This document shows positions 43,580-52,280 of a stretch of DNA of 64,000 bases, in pieces. The first letter of the stretch is position 1; each line of letters starts with the position of its first letter. Made by a program: the position numbers and the translations under genes. This DNA is from G963676655 sp963676655. Its GTDB lineage: Bacteria > Verrucomicrobiota > Lentisphaeria > Victivallales > Victivallaceae. The DNA is taken from assembly GCA_963676655.2 (NCBI GenBank), contig CAXXKX010000002.1:496001-560000 (forward strand). The letters run 5' to 3'. The notes below the pieces were generated by a model that saw only the letters and a program-made list of their open reading frames with translations, made no database searches and was not told the origin of the DNA.

Positions 43580-44890
43580 ATGAGTGCTGAAGTAGACAAA
43601 AAACACATTACCGGCGGTGAAACTGATGGCGGAATTACCAGTTCGTACGCGACAGATGACGGCGTTCAGTTGAAAGTTCCTTATTCATTTATGGGAACAA
43701 TCTACGATGAGGCCGAGGAACAGGCGGTGCTTGCCGCCATGAAGCAGGATACGCTGACAATGGGGCCGAAAACGGCTGAATTTCAGGATAAATTCGCCGA
43801 ATTGTGCGGAGTAAAGCATGCCTTCGCGGTCTCGAATTGTACCACCGGGATGCATGTTGCCACCCAGCTTTTTGATATTCGGGAAGGCGATGAAGTTATC
43901 GTTACGCCGAATACCTTTATCGCGACTTCGCTGGTAATTCTTAAACAGGGCGCAATCCCGGTTTATGCCGATATCGACCCGCGAACCTATAATATCGATC
44001 CGAAAAAAGTCGCTGAACTGGTTACGGAAAAAACCAAGGCGATCTATGTGGTTCACTACGGCGGCCTGATGGTCGATATGGACCCGATTATGGAAATCGC
44101 GAAAAAACACAACCTTTATGTGCTTGAAGATTGCGCCCACGCTCACAATGCGGAATATAAAGGACGTAAAGCCGGGTCAATCGGGGACATTGGCGTATTC
44201 TCTTTCCATTCCCTCAAGAATATGACGACCTGCGGGGAAGGGGGCATGATGACTACCAACAATGACGAGTTCGCCAAAGGAATGGAAACGCTTCGCTGCA
44301 TGAATCTTACTCACTGGAAACCGGAGGACCGGCAATGGCGCTTCGGCGGCATAACCTGCAATAAAAAATCCGATCTCGAATATTGGCTGCCGTCCCATTT
44401 TGACGTTGATGACTGGAATGGGCACTGGGGTAACAACTACCGGATGAATGAAATCCAGGCCGCCGTCGGTTGCTGTCAGGTCGACAAGGCTGAAATGCTG
44501 ACCAATAAACGCCGCGAGATCGGACACAAGATTACCGCAGGCATTAAAGATGTCAAAGGAATTTCAGCAGTCTATGAACCGGAGGACTGCAAACATGTGT
44601 TCCACCTGTACACTATCTGTGTTGAAGAGGAGGAACTCGGGGCGTCCCGTGATGAGTTTATGCGGGTGCTGTATGAAGAGGAAGGTATCCAGTCCATCCT
44701 GCATTATCAGCCGACCTATCACTTTACCGGACTGAAAAAGATGGGTTATGACCCGGACCAGTGTCCCAATGCCAACGCCTTTTTCTATAAACGCGAAACC
44801 AATCTGCCGATGCACCCGCGTCTGACTGACGCCGACGTCGAGGCAATGATCCAGGGAATTCGCAACGCCGCGGAAAAAGTCCGCAAATAA
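43580..44890 (+). CDS. DegT/DnrJ/EryC1/StrS-family PLP aminotransferase
   Basis: 436 residues. The fold type I sugar aminotransferase pattern is full: GVKHAFAVSNCTTGMH, DEVIVTPNTFIATSLVILKQGAIPVYADID, LEDCAHAHNAEYKG and the PLP lysine in FSFHSLKNMTTCGEGGMM. It transaminates keto-sugars or amino-cyclitols; the exact substrate is not evident. A 60-residue insert after the Lys region (THWKPEDRQWRFGGITCNKKSDLEYWLPSHF in part) lengthens it compared with the usual 370-400. AGGAG precedes the start and a terminator follows, so it is a single gene. Confidence 0.92.
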   Translation: MSAEVDKKHITGGETDGGITSSYATDDGVQLKVPYSFMGTIYDEAEEQAVLAAMKQDTLTMGPKTAEFQDKFAELCGVKHAFAVSNCTTGMHVATQLFDIREGDEVIVTPNTFIATSLVILKQGAIPVYADIDPRTYNIDPKKVAELVTEKTKAIYVVHYGGLMVDMDPIMEIAKKHNLYVLEDCAHAHNAEYKGRKAGSIGDIGVFSFHSLKNMTTCGEGGMMTTNNDEFAKGMETLRCMNLTHWKPEDRQWRFGGITCNKKSDLEYWLPSHFDVDDWNGHWGNNYRMNEIQAAVGCCQVDKAEMLTNKRREIGHKITAGIKDVKGISAVYEPEDCKHVFHLYTICVEEEELGASRDEFMRVLYEEEGIQSILHYQPTYHFTGLKKMGYDPDQCPNANAFFYKRETNLPMHPRLTDADVEAMIQGIRNAAEKVRK

Positions 44891-44911
44891 GCATTGTTGC
44901 ATAAATCATTC

Positions 44912-44952
44912 ATTCCCCGAATTCGGTTATTCCGGCTTCGGGGAATATTTTA
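44912..44952 (+). terminator. Rho-independent terminator of the aminotransferase gene
   Basis: 10-bp perfect stem ATTCCCCGAA / TTCGGGGAAT with a 15-base loop that has a small inner hairpin, followed by ATTTTAT. It begins 22 bp after the stop. Confidence 0.8.
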
Positions 44953-44971
44953 TGTCGCTGATTATTTTGGA

Positions 44972-45142
44972 GTGCGCTTAGATTTAAGCGCTTTGGCACA
45001 GAAGCATGGCTGATCACCATTGTTGTTCCGCAACTATGTTGCGGCCGCTTATGTCGTATTGTTCAACTATGGCGGAGTTTCGCCATAGATAAATTCTTTT
45101 GATCGGCAAATTCCGCAGCAAAGCGGTTAAATCTAACCGCAC
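44972..45142. repeat. 171-bp multi-hairpin intergenic element with inverted palindromic arms
   Basis: Ends are 24-bp inverted copies (44972-44995, 45119-45142) differing at two positions. The changes are paired so that each arm remains a perfect hairpin: GCGCTTA-gatt-TAAGCGC on the left and GCGGTTA-aatc-TAACCGC on the right. Two further perfect hairpins lie inside: CCGCAAC-tat-GTTGCGG (45028-45044) and CTATGGCG-gagttt-CGCCATAG (45067-45088). No gene is present. Confidence 0.75.
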
Positions 45143-45265
45143 CAAAAATGAAATGAAAAAGATATTCTCCTTGAAGTTATGCAAATGTCATTCAGATTCA
45201 GCACTTTGTATTCTGCTCTGCTTTGCAGGTGCTTTCAAAAAAAAATTAACTTCATCCGATTCGAG

Positions 45266-46300
45266 TTATTTCGGGATGGCTTCAACTACGCTTACCGCTG
45301 ATTCGGTTGGAATAACCCGCTCAAGTTTGAATCCCGCTTTGTCGAGCAGGGAACGATATTCTTCCTCGGTACGCTCTTGGGCTTCATCGATCACAATCAT
45401 TTCCATGTCCAGAATCTTGCCCGGATGCGGGCCGTTGCCGGCTGGTATAACCATTTCGAGAATCAGGAGGCGACCGCCGGGATTCATGGCTTTGCGACAA
45501 TTCCGCAGAATGACAAGGCTGTGTTCATCATCCCAGTCGTGAATGATATGGGAAAGGATATACGCGTCACCGCCCTCCGCGACATTGACGAAAAAATCAC
45601 CGGTTTCCACTGTGATGCGATCCGCAAAGCCACGCTTTTCAATAATCCCTGATGCTTCTTCCGTGACATGCGGCAGTTCAAATAAAATACCGCGCAACCC
45701 AGGATTGTCATTCAGAATAGTCATCAAACAGTTTCCGGTGCCGCCGCCGACATCGACCAGCGTTTTAAAGCCGGAAAAATCGTAAGCGTGCGACACCGCC
45801 AGCGATTCGGCGCCGTGAAAGCCGATCATTGCTTCATTTAAATACGAGCCCAAATCAGGATTCTTATCCACGTAATCCCAAATGTTCATCCCGTAAGCCA
45901 GCTTGACCCCTGATTTTCCGGTTTTAAGGCAATTAATGAATTCCCCCCATGCCTGCCACCACATCTCGTCTCCGAATGTCAGAATAGTCCCTCTTGCGCA
46001 GCCCGGAGCCCCTGACTTGAGCGCTTCTCCAAGCGGAGTAAGCGAAAAACGGCGTTCAGAGTCTTCGTTCATTATGCCGAGACTTGCCAGTGTACGCATC
46101 AATCTGTATAACAATGGTTCTTTTGTTTCGGTCGGTCCGGCCAATTCCGCCGCGGTCTTTGGCTGGTCCGCCAGATAATCGGCCAACCCCAGCTTTGCCG
46201 CGGCATAAACGATCTGTGACACCCGGTATCCGGTAGCCATCTGAATCAATTGAGTATGAAGCGGCAGTGTCCCTGTTTTATCTTCAAGGATTTTTTGCAT
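45266..46300 (-). CDS. SAM-dependent O-methyltransferase (acetylserotonin/hydroxyneurosporene type)
   Basis: 344 residues. An N-terminal winged-helix dimerisation domain (about 10-95, GYRVSQIVYAAAKLGLADYLADQPKTAAELA) precedes the O-methyltransferase domain. SAM motif I is LVDVGGGTGNC, with the catalytic-His region HIIHDWDDE and NPGGRLLILEMVIP. It methylates hydroxyl groups of small molecules. AGGAGAA precedes the start. It is convergent with the aminotransferase gene across the structured gap; no biosynthetic partner is adjacent. Confidence 0.88.
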   Translation of the reverse strand: MQKILEDKTGTLPLHTQLIQMATGYRVSQIVYAAAKLGLADYLADQPKTAAELAGPTETKEPLLYRLMRTLASLGIMNEDSERRFSLTPLGEALKSGAPGCARGTILTFGDEMWWQAWGEFINCLKTGKSGVKLAYGMNIWDYVDKNPDLGSYLNEAMIGFHGAESLAVSHAYDFSGFKTLVDVGGGTGNCLMTILNDNPGLRGILFELPHVTEEASGIIEKRGFADRITVETGDFFVNVAEGGDAYILSHIIHDWDDEHSLVILRNCRKAMNPGGRLLILEMVIPAGNGPHPGKILDMEMIVIDEAQERTEEEYRSLLDKAGFKLERVIPTESAVSVVEAIPK

Positions 46301-46648
46301 TTCGCGTTCTCCTTAGTTTTCCTGAGCAAGAAATATCTATACTTTATGTTTTTAAAGAAATTTAGCATGTGAAGTGTAAACGGTCAAATAACAACTTCAT
46401 CGATGTTTTATATCATGATTGAAAAAGCAGCCAGGATTCGTGGATTAAATTGGGGTAATTTCTTTTATGAGCAGGGTTTACTCCCGGGAACAGGTAAAAT
46501 CAATATTCAAGTACTGTAATGGCGGCACATAAAGCATTGCCATTGATCCAAAAAACTCCCATTTTTTTTCTATATGACTTGGTAATTTTCGATATTTCGG
46601 TCATCTTATGCACGAAACGCGGAAGCAATGCAGAAAAGGAATGGTTTT
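46301..46648. other. Intergenic region with no recognised gene
   Basis: Divergent promoter space between the methyltransferase and the sialidase-like gene. A weak inverted repeat AATGGC / GCCATT near 46517-46543 is the only structure noticed; the motif shared by the three island promoters is absent. Confidence 0.4.
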
Positions 46649-47947
46649 ATGAAACTCATAATGGGTGAAGAGCATGTCATAGTAAGAGGCATGCGGCCGG
46701 AAGAACAGCTCTGGGGCGCATATCAATTTCCCCGGCCTTACAATCTCGGCGACCGGCTGGTTGTGGCCGTACACGCTACCAATGACGATATCAAGTCTTT
46801 CGGCGAAACAAACCTGTGGTTTGAAAGTCGTGATAAAGGGGTAACCTGGCAGGAGATCGACGCCTCGGTCGCGACGCAATGCGGTTTGCCGCTGCCAAAC
46901 GGCGACCGTCTCTATTTCCCTATGGAATCTGGAATATCTTTGGCCGATTATCAATTTCCGAATCAAAGTAAGCTCACGCCCGGCTATGATTTCACCCGGA
47001 AAGCGGAGGAAGGCACGATGCCGTTTCCGGACGGCATGACCTGTTGGCTGGAAGGCACGGTAATCAAGGCCTACAACGCTGACCGTCTGCCGGACAGTCT
47101 GGCGAAAAAAGAATGGCTGGCAATGAGAATTCCGGCCGGAGCAAGCGAACCGGTCAGAGAGATGGTTCAGGTGGACTGGCCTTATTTGACCAGAGTCGTT
47201 TTTTCCGGGAAAGAGTATGACAATATTCTTAAACCGATTTTTCCGCGCGGGAATCCCAAGATCGGGCCGGACGGCACGATCTGGGTGAGCGCCTTTTCCG
47301 GCGAGGGACACATTAATCCCGCGAACGGGCAATACAGTCCTTATTATTCGGCGGAATTATTCCGTTCAGAAGACAACGGACATTCTTTCACGCGCCGTGG
47401 GCACATGGAATACGAAGCTGACGGACACGAGTTTCCTTACCAGAGCGGCGGCTTCAGCGACAGCGACTTTGAATTTATGCCGGACGGCTCAATCGTTTGG
47501 TTTTTCAGGTCCGCCTGGTACATTTCCACCGGCTGGGAGTGGGCTCCGATGTATATGTCCCGTTCAACCGATAACGGTTATACCTGGTCGAAGCCGGTCA
47601 AGTTTGCTGATGTCGGCATCCTGCCTCGGTTATGTAAACTTGAATGCGGAATCACGCTGCTGTGTTATGCCAGACCCGGCATGTTCATTTGCGCCTGTGA
47701 AAACGATAGCGGCACAAAATGGACCGACCCGCTGGTCGTTATGACGCCGGACGACCGGAGTCATCTGGCCAATATAAAGGTCGATGATCCAACCTTTCAC
47801 GACTGGGACGGCGCCTGCAACAACCCTGAACTGGTGCCGCTGGACCGGAATAGCGCGTTATTCTTTTACAGTGATTTTTACTATCCTGACGAATCCGGCG
47901 TAAAACGCAAAACAATTCTATGCAGAAAAATCAGCGTGGAAGCGTAA
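46649..47947 (+). CDS. Sialidase-like six-bladed beta-propeller protein
   Basis: 432 residues, no signal peptide. Three Asp boxes are visible: SRDKGVTW, SEDNGHSF and STDNGYTW, each S-x-D-x-G-x-[TS]-[WF]. They sit in a BNR/sialidase-type fold. The typical arginine triad and nucleophilic Tyr/Glu pair of GH33 cannot be assigned with confidence, so another exo-glycosidase or a sugar-binding propeller is possible. ATG 46649 is preferred because AGGA lies 8 bp upstream; ATG 46628 has a ribosome site too close. It opens the glycan island. Confidence 0.78.
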   Translation: MKLIMGEEHVIVRGMRPEEQLWGAYQFPRPYNLGDRLVVAVHATNDDIKSFGETNLWFESRDKGVTWQEIDASVATQCGLPLPNGDRLYFPMESGISLADYQFPNQSKLTPGYDFTRKAEEGTMPFPDGMTCWLEGTVIKAYNADRLPDSLAKKEWLAMRIPAGASEPVREMVQVDWPYLTRVVFSGKEYDNILKPIFPRGNPKIGPDGTIWVSAFSGEGHINPANGQYSPYYSAELFRSEDNGHSFTRRGHMEYEADGHEFPYQSGGFSDSDFEFMPDGSIVWFFRSAWYISTGWEWAPMYMSRSTDNGYTWSKPVKFADVGILPRLCKLECGITLLCYARPGMFICACENDSGTKWTDPLVVMTPDDRSHLANIKVDDPTFHDWDGACNNPELVPLDRNSALFFYSDFYYPDESGVKRKTILCRKISVEA

Positions 47948-47950
47948 ATC

Positions 47951-47976
47951 CAGGTACAGATTTTCTCCTGGTTGTT
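47951..47976 (+). terminator. Weak terminator after the sialidase-like gene
   Basis: 5-bp stem CCAGG / CCTGG, 11-base loop, followed by TTGTTTTT, just after the stop codon. Confidence 0.4.
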
Positions 47977-48059
47977 TTTCTGCACACATTTCCGGACAAT
48001 CAAAACATCAACTTATATGATAAGTTTTGGGGTAATACATCGACAGTGAACAAGCGATG

Positions 48060-48944
48060 TCATGTTTCTTGAAAAGTATTGCTGCCGGGTTCTTTATTTC
48101 TGATACGCCTTCTTGCTTCGGTCGGGGTAATGCCAAAGACTTTACGGAATCTTTTGGTCAAATAGCAGACGCTGCTGAAAGAGGTTTGCTCGGCAATCTC
48201 GGAAATTGTCATATCCGTGACTTGCAGAAGAGACTCCACTTTCAGGAGTTGTTCCTTTTCGTGATATTCACGTGGAGTCATACCATATAAATCTTTAAAT
48301 TTTTTATAGAAAGACGCACGGGAAAAACCACATTCGGATGCAATTTCATCGATATTCAAGCCAGCCTGAGACTCCGCCAACAGTGCGGTCGCTTTCATCA
48401 TCCGGGCATCGGTTTCGCTATTTCTGGAGAAAAAATTCCCTCGCTGGATCAAGGTTTCGATCAAACTCTGGGCGAGGGGCAGCCAGTCTCCCTGACGGGT
48501 AGCGGCAATCCTGCATGTCTCCATCGCATCACGCAGAATCCGCTTGTAAGTTTTACGGTCGGGCTGCAGCAGATAGAAGCCGGTAATTGGTTCCGGCCAA
48601 TAAATCGGACATCGCGGATTAAACAGAAACCAATAGGTTTTCCAAACGCCGTATTGCTTGAATATGCGATTCTTTTGCGGTTCGCAGATCATGATTTCAC
48701 CCGGTCGAAAATCAATCCAGTGTTTACCGTCGCCGATAATGCATTTTCCGGACAACGGAACCAGCAGATTATACAGATCCCGACGCAAGCCGTTCCATAC
48801 CAGCGGGTCTTTCTGGACTAAATACTGGCAAAGAAAATCGAAATGGCCCTGCGGGTACTCCCACGGGGCATGATAAATTACATCTTCAACCTCCGAAGAA
48901 GGAGGCGTTTTGGGCTCTTCAGTATCTTTTATTTCCCTTTGCAT
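48060..48944 (-). CDS. AraC-family transcriptional activator
   Basis: 294 residues. An N-terminal cupin-like sensing domain (about 30-165, with CIIGDGKHWIDFRPGEIMICEP) is followed by the C-terminal AraC DNA-binding domain with two helix-turn-helix units (LNIDEIASECGFSRASFYKKFKDLYGMTPREYH and MTISEIAEQTSFSSVCYLTKRFRKVFGITPTEARRR). Such proteins usually activate nearby sugar-use genes when bound to a sugar. It lies inside the glycan island between the sialidase-like and GH32 genes. It is the best candidate to bind the repeated motif found upstream of three enzyme transcripts. A perfect palindrome overlaps its own promoter region. Confidence 0.92.
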   Translation of the reverse strand: MQREIKDTEEPKTPPSSEVEDVIYHAPWEYPQGHFDFLCQYLVQKDPLVWNGLRRDLYNLLVPLSGKCIIGDGKHWIDFRPGEIMICEPQKNRIFKQYGVWKTYWFLFNPRCPIYWPEPITGFYLLQPDRKTYKRILRDAMETCRIAATRQGDWLPLAQSLIETLIQRGNFFSRNSETDARMMKATALLAESQAGLNIDEIASECGFSRASFYKKFKDLYGMTPREYHEKEQLLKVESLLQVTDMTISEIAEQTSFSSVCYLTKRFRKVFGITPTEARRRIRNKEPGSNTFQET

Positions 48945-48957
48945 AACATCCAGCCTG

Positions 48958-48980
48958 TGATAAATTCACATAATTTATCA
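48958..48980. promoter_or_regulatory. 9-bp-arm palindrome overlapping the araC-type gene leader
   Basis: TGATAAATT, 5-base spacer CACAT, AATTTATCA: a perfect inverted repeat between the -10 element and the start codon. Its position fits a repressor site. AraC proteins normally use direct repeats, so a different regulator may bind here. Confidence 0.55.
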
Positions 48981-48982
48981 AT

Positions 48983-49011
48983 ATTGTAGCATTGTTACAG
49001 TCGAAAATCAA
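48983..49011 (-). promoter_or_regulatory. Promoter of the AraC-family gene
   Basis: On the minus strand, TTGATT (49006-49011), 17-bp spacer, TACAAT (48983-48988), about 40 bp upstream of the start codon. Confidence 0.55.
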
Positions 49012-49099
49012 GGCGGAATGACAATACGACGGTGCTATCCGGACATCTGAATTTATGATGTTGCGATCATCATCCATTGTTTAATGCTGAATTACCGCA

Positions 49100-50476
49100 T
49101 TATATCGGCATCATATCAAAGATTCTACCGGAGATATCCGTGCCTTCCAGCTTGAGTTCCGCTACTTGAGGAATCATTGGAATACATCTGGTAATATTGT
49201 AACGACCGCCATTACAAAACAGTTCCGCCGTGGAGACGTCGACAAGCAGACGCAGATCAGATATGTTCCGGGCCGGCATGGCCGTGTCGTTCAAAAACAC
49301 CATGCCGTTGGCCGACGATATTTTAAGCGAATTGCCGATGCGAATTTGCAGATTGCCGGTAAAGTCAAGTTCCAGGTCAAAGCATTGACCGCAGGGATAT
49401 TTTCCCCCCCCGGTTATTTCGCGCTTTTTTCTCCTTAGCTGTTCCAGTTCCCTGACTGGCGTCATGACGACATCCAGATTGTTATCCAGTGAAATATCAC
49501 GCGGCAGACTGATACAGCCGTCCCAGCCGTCAGGGTTCAGAAAACCACTCATCCAGGCGATTACAACGACCCCGCCTTCGGGTCGGGTGAACATGGACGT
49601 AGCATAAAATCCGCGTGACATCAGATTATGATTATCTCCCTGGCAAACATAGCCGTAGCTTAATATACCTTGTTTTTCAGCGGAAAAGCGACCTTGCGCG
49701 GGATCAAACGTTCCGACGTAATAAACCGGGTTGCCGTAAGGGCAAAAGACCAGCAGCCACTTATCTCCGACTTTGGTAAAATTAACCACTTCCCCGTTGT
49801 CGTCGAAAAAAGTTCCGAGGTATTTCCATTTCAGGCAAGAGTCATCCGCCGCTTCATAGATTGGAATTTCAGCTTTCCCGTCTGGAGTCAGGCATTTGGA
49901 TATGATCATAAAGGTCCGGCCGGAGTCCTGAAAGAAAAAGACGTCGCTCCAGCCGCCGCGGTATTCCGGGCCGCCATGATTATCTAGTGTAATCGTATAT
50001 TGAGGATCAAGTCGTTTGAAAACGATCATGTCAGCGTCCCCGGCCATGGCGAAATGCACACGAGGTCTGGACTCGTCGTTATAGACAGAAGTGCAGTAAA
50101 GTATCGGAGTGCCGTCAGGACGAATGATCACACAGCCGTCGTTCAGGCGCAGTTCGTCATTATCCGGTGAGGGCAGTGCCGCGAGCGGCAGTTGGTCCCA
50201 GTGGATGAAATCACTGGTACGAAGCTGCATGAAGGCGCCCCCCATCCGGGAAAATGGCGTCACATTCAGATCATAAAACAGACGGTAGGTGCCTTTGTAA
50301 TATATGCCGCCCCAGACGTCAATCATCTCTTTTGCAGGTGGAACAAAATGATATTTGGGCCGCATCGGATCGGTTTGCGCATTTGGAATACTGGCGCGTA
50401 CCAAATCCATTGCCGCGGCGATTTCCGGTCCTGCTTCAGGCGGGGCTGATGCAGGAAACTTCGAGTTAAAATCCAT
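49100..50476 (-). CDS. GH32-family beta-fructosidase-like glycoside hydrolase
   Basis: 458 residues, no signal peptide. The family pattern is seen in order: YHFVPPAKEMIDVWGGIYYKGTYRLFYD (nucleophile Asp, equivalent to NDPNG), HWDQLPLAALPS, GGWSDVFFF (transition-state Asp region), GEVVNFTKVGDKWLLVF (acid/base Glu, equivalent to ECPD) and the LPRDISLD...PVRELEQLR junction to the C-terminal beta-sandwich. GH32 enzymes cleave fructans or sucrose. The first motif is unusual (IDVWGG, not NDPNG), so the substrate may differ. It carries the shared island motif upstream on the minus strand. Confidence 0.82.
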   Translation of the reverse strand: MDFNSKFPASAPPEAGPEIAAAMDLVRASIPNAQTDPMRPKYHFVPPAKEMIDVWGGIYYKGTYRLFYDLNVTPFSRMGGAFMQLRTSDFIHWDQLPLAALPSPDNDELRLNDGCVIIRPDGTPILYCTSVYNDESRPRVHFAMAGDADMIVFKRLDPQYTITLDNHGGPEYRGGWSDVFFFQDSGRTFMIISKCLTPDGKAEIPIYEAADDSCLKWKYLGTFFDDNGEVVNFTKVGDKWLLVFCPYGNPVYYVGTFDPAQGRFSAEKQGILSYGYVCQGDNHNLMSRGFYATSMFTRPEGGVVVIAWMSGFLNPDGWDGCISLPRDISLDNNLDVVMTPVRELEQLRRKKREITGGGKYPCGQCFDLELDFTGNLQIRIGNSLKISSANGMVFLNDTAMPARNISDLRLLVDVSTAELFCNGGRYNITRCIPMIPQVAELKLEGTDISGRIFDMMPI

Positions 50477-50550
50477 AAATTATGTTCTCCGGTTACTGAT
50501 CATAAAACATAGTATTATATTTTATATTCCGCTGCCTGAATAAACCAGTC

Positions 50551-50581
50551 TTTTTTATATATAAATTTAGTCTTTTTGTCT
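50551..50581 (-). promoter_or_regulatory. Shared island motif, copy upstream of GH32
   Basis: On the minus strand it matches the copy at 50871-50901 at 26 of 31 positions, including AGACAAAAAGAC and the six-A run at the same spacing. TATAAA/TATAAT elements follow 25-35 bp downstream, with no good -35, as expected for an activator-dependent promoter. Confidence 0.65.
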
Positions 50582-51061
50582 ATTTATACTTTAAACGCTT
50601 GGAATATTAACTTTTCATTGTGCCCTGTCAACGCCGTTTTTGCTCTTTACAACTCATTGGTTGCCGCTGGTAGCCAAGGGCTTGTAAAAATCAATCCGGC
50701 ATTTGGCATTATTACATTAAAAGTTAAATTTCCTCCCGCTCAAAGTATATTTTCCTGACACCGGTTTGAAAAAAATTTAATTGGCCGCAGAAATATGAAG
50801 TTTTGTGTACGATCGTTCTATTTTTTGCTGTTTCAAGAATATTAACTCCCTGCATAACATTATACAGATTAGACAAAAAGACCAACTTTCAATACAAAAA
50901 ACCATAGACAACTGAGCTCAAAATCGTTATACTATAAATATCACAGTTATTCCGCAAATGGGGTGACTTGCAATGAACGTTGGAACTATGTTAAAAAATC
51001 ACATATCACCGGCGGTAAATGAAATATAAAAGAAAAGTAAGTTAGGAAAGCTGCGAATAAG
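50582..51061. other. Divergent regulatory region between GH32 and the PL22-like operon
   Basis: 480 bp with no credible gene. It contains the plus-strand copy of the shared motif and its promoter at 50871-50933; the minus-strand copy lies just outside at 50551. The stretch 50610-50760 shows no recognisable feature. Confidence 0.5.
50871..50933 (+). promoter_or_regulatory. Shared island motif and promoter of the PL22-like operon
   Basis: The motif 50872-50912 matches 56578-56618 at 37 of 41 positions. It runs directly into -35 TAGACA (50905-50910), then a 17-bp spacer and -10 TATACT (50928-50933). Half-sites GACAA recur at the start of the motif and in the -35. Confidence 0.7.
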
Positions 51062-52189
51062 ATGCTTAAAACAATGATTTTATCAGATGAGTCGAGACTG
51101 TTTACTAAATTTACCGGTGATTCAGCCGGATTGCCGATTTACATTCTTAATGAACTGGTCGCTCCGGCTCAACAGTCTTTTTATTTTGTTAACGATTGCA
51201 TGAGCGCGGACAGCCGATATATGTGGCTTTATGGTATCTTTCCGCCTTCAAGCAGGAAGGTGCTTGCCGTCGTAGATGCGGTTGAGGGAAATATCAGGGT
51301 ATTTCCTGAAACCCAGTTTGATGCGGCGTCACCGTATATTGATTCTCAAACCGGAGAACTTTATTGGGCCGGTATGGGGTCCATCTGGAAACGCGGTCCC
51401 GGTAAAAATGATGAAGCGCAGTATATTAATTCCATTCCCGATGAGATAATCCGGGGAAGACCGGTAACGCATCTAGCCTGTCACCTGACGCGGTCGGCGA
51501 ATGGAAAAGAATTTTTTGTTGATGCTAAAATCGGATTACAGTATATTTTCGGTACGCTCCCGGTTGACGGAGGCGATTATCAGTTATGGCACCAGTTCAA
51601 TCGATGCTATAATCACGCGCAATTCAGTCCGGTTGACCCGGATCGGATTCTTTTTTGCCAGGAATTCCATACTGATCCCTTAACCGGAATTGTGACTCCT
51701 TTTACCGATCGTATGTGGACCATGAGGCGCGGACAGTCTCCGGCCCCCGTTATGCCTGAACCGACTTTTGCAGCTCATGAATACTGGGATTGTGATGGTG
51801 AACATATCTGGTGCATTGATTGCAGCAGGGCGGTATGGCGGGTCAATATCGATACTGGCGAAAAGGAAATTGTCTGGGATAATCTGCGCGGAGCCTTACA
51901 TTCGCATACCCATGCATCCGGCAGATATGTGATTGCCGATTACAGTCTTGAGAGCCCGTTCTATCGCGGAGCTCGTACCGGAGTAAGCTTTTTCAACCGT
52001 GATACCGGTAGAGAAATACGCCTGGTTGACAATCCGGCTCAGAAAAATTTTATCGGCGCCAATTATCATATTGATCCGCATCCGCGTTTCTGTGCGGATG
52101 GAAGCTATGTTATTTTTACAACAACGGTTCGCAACAAAGTTGAGCTGGCCGTCGTATTTACCAATGATATGATCGACCGGACCAGTTAA
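51062..52189 (+). CDS. Oligogalacturonate lyase-like (PL22-type) beta-propeller enzyme
   Basis: 375 residues, no signal peptide. Seven-bladed propeller pattern with HAQFSPVDPDRILFCQEFHTDP, AAHEYWDCDGEHIWCID, HSHTHASGRYVIADY and YHIDPHPRFCADGSYVIFTT. These are the positions of the metal-binding His and Gln residues of PL22 oligogalacturonide lyases. Those act in the cytoplasm on unsaturated uronic acid oligosaccharides. The assignment is by motif pattern; a related propeller of other specificity is possible. It is the first gene of an operon with the GH63-like and CBM9/GH123-like genes. Confidence 0.7.
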   Translation: MLKTMILSDESRLFTKFTGDSAGLPIYILNELVAPAQQSFYFVNDCMSADSRYMWLYGIFPPSSRKVLAVVDAVEGNIRVFPETQFDAASPYIDSQTGELYWAGMGSIWKRGPGKNDEAQYINSIPDEIIRGRPVTHLACHLTRSANGKEFFVDAKIGLQYIFGTLPVDGGDYQLWHQFNRCYNHAQFSPVDPDRILFCQEFHTDPLTGIVTPFTDRMWTMRRGQSPAPVMPEPTFAAHEYWDCDGEHIWCIDCSRAVWRVNIDTGEKEIVWDNLRGALHSHTHASGRYVIADYSLESPFYRGARTGVSFFNRDTGREIRLVDNPAQKNFIGANYHIDPHPRFCADGSYVIFTTTVRNKVELAVVFTNDMIDRTS

Positions 52190-52280
52190 CGGCAATACAG
52201 GCAATAGTGCTGTCTGAATATTCAGCATAATAAAAATTAAATTACTTTATGCTCAAAGGATAAAAGGATACGATAAAATT

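Noticed and set aside
46601..47332. 243-residue open frame antisense to the sialidase-like gene
   Set aside because: Shadow frame; the plus strand has three Asp boxes.
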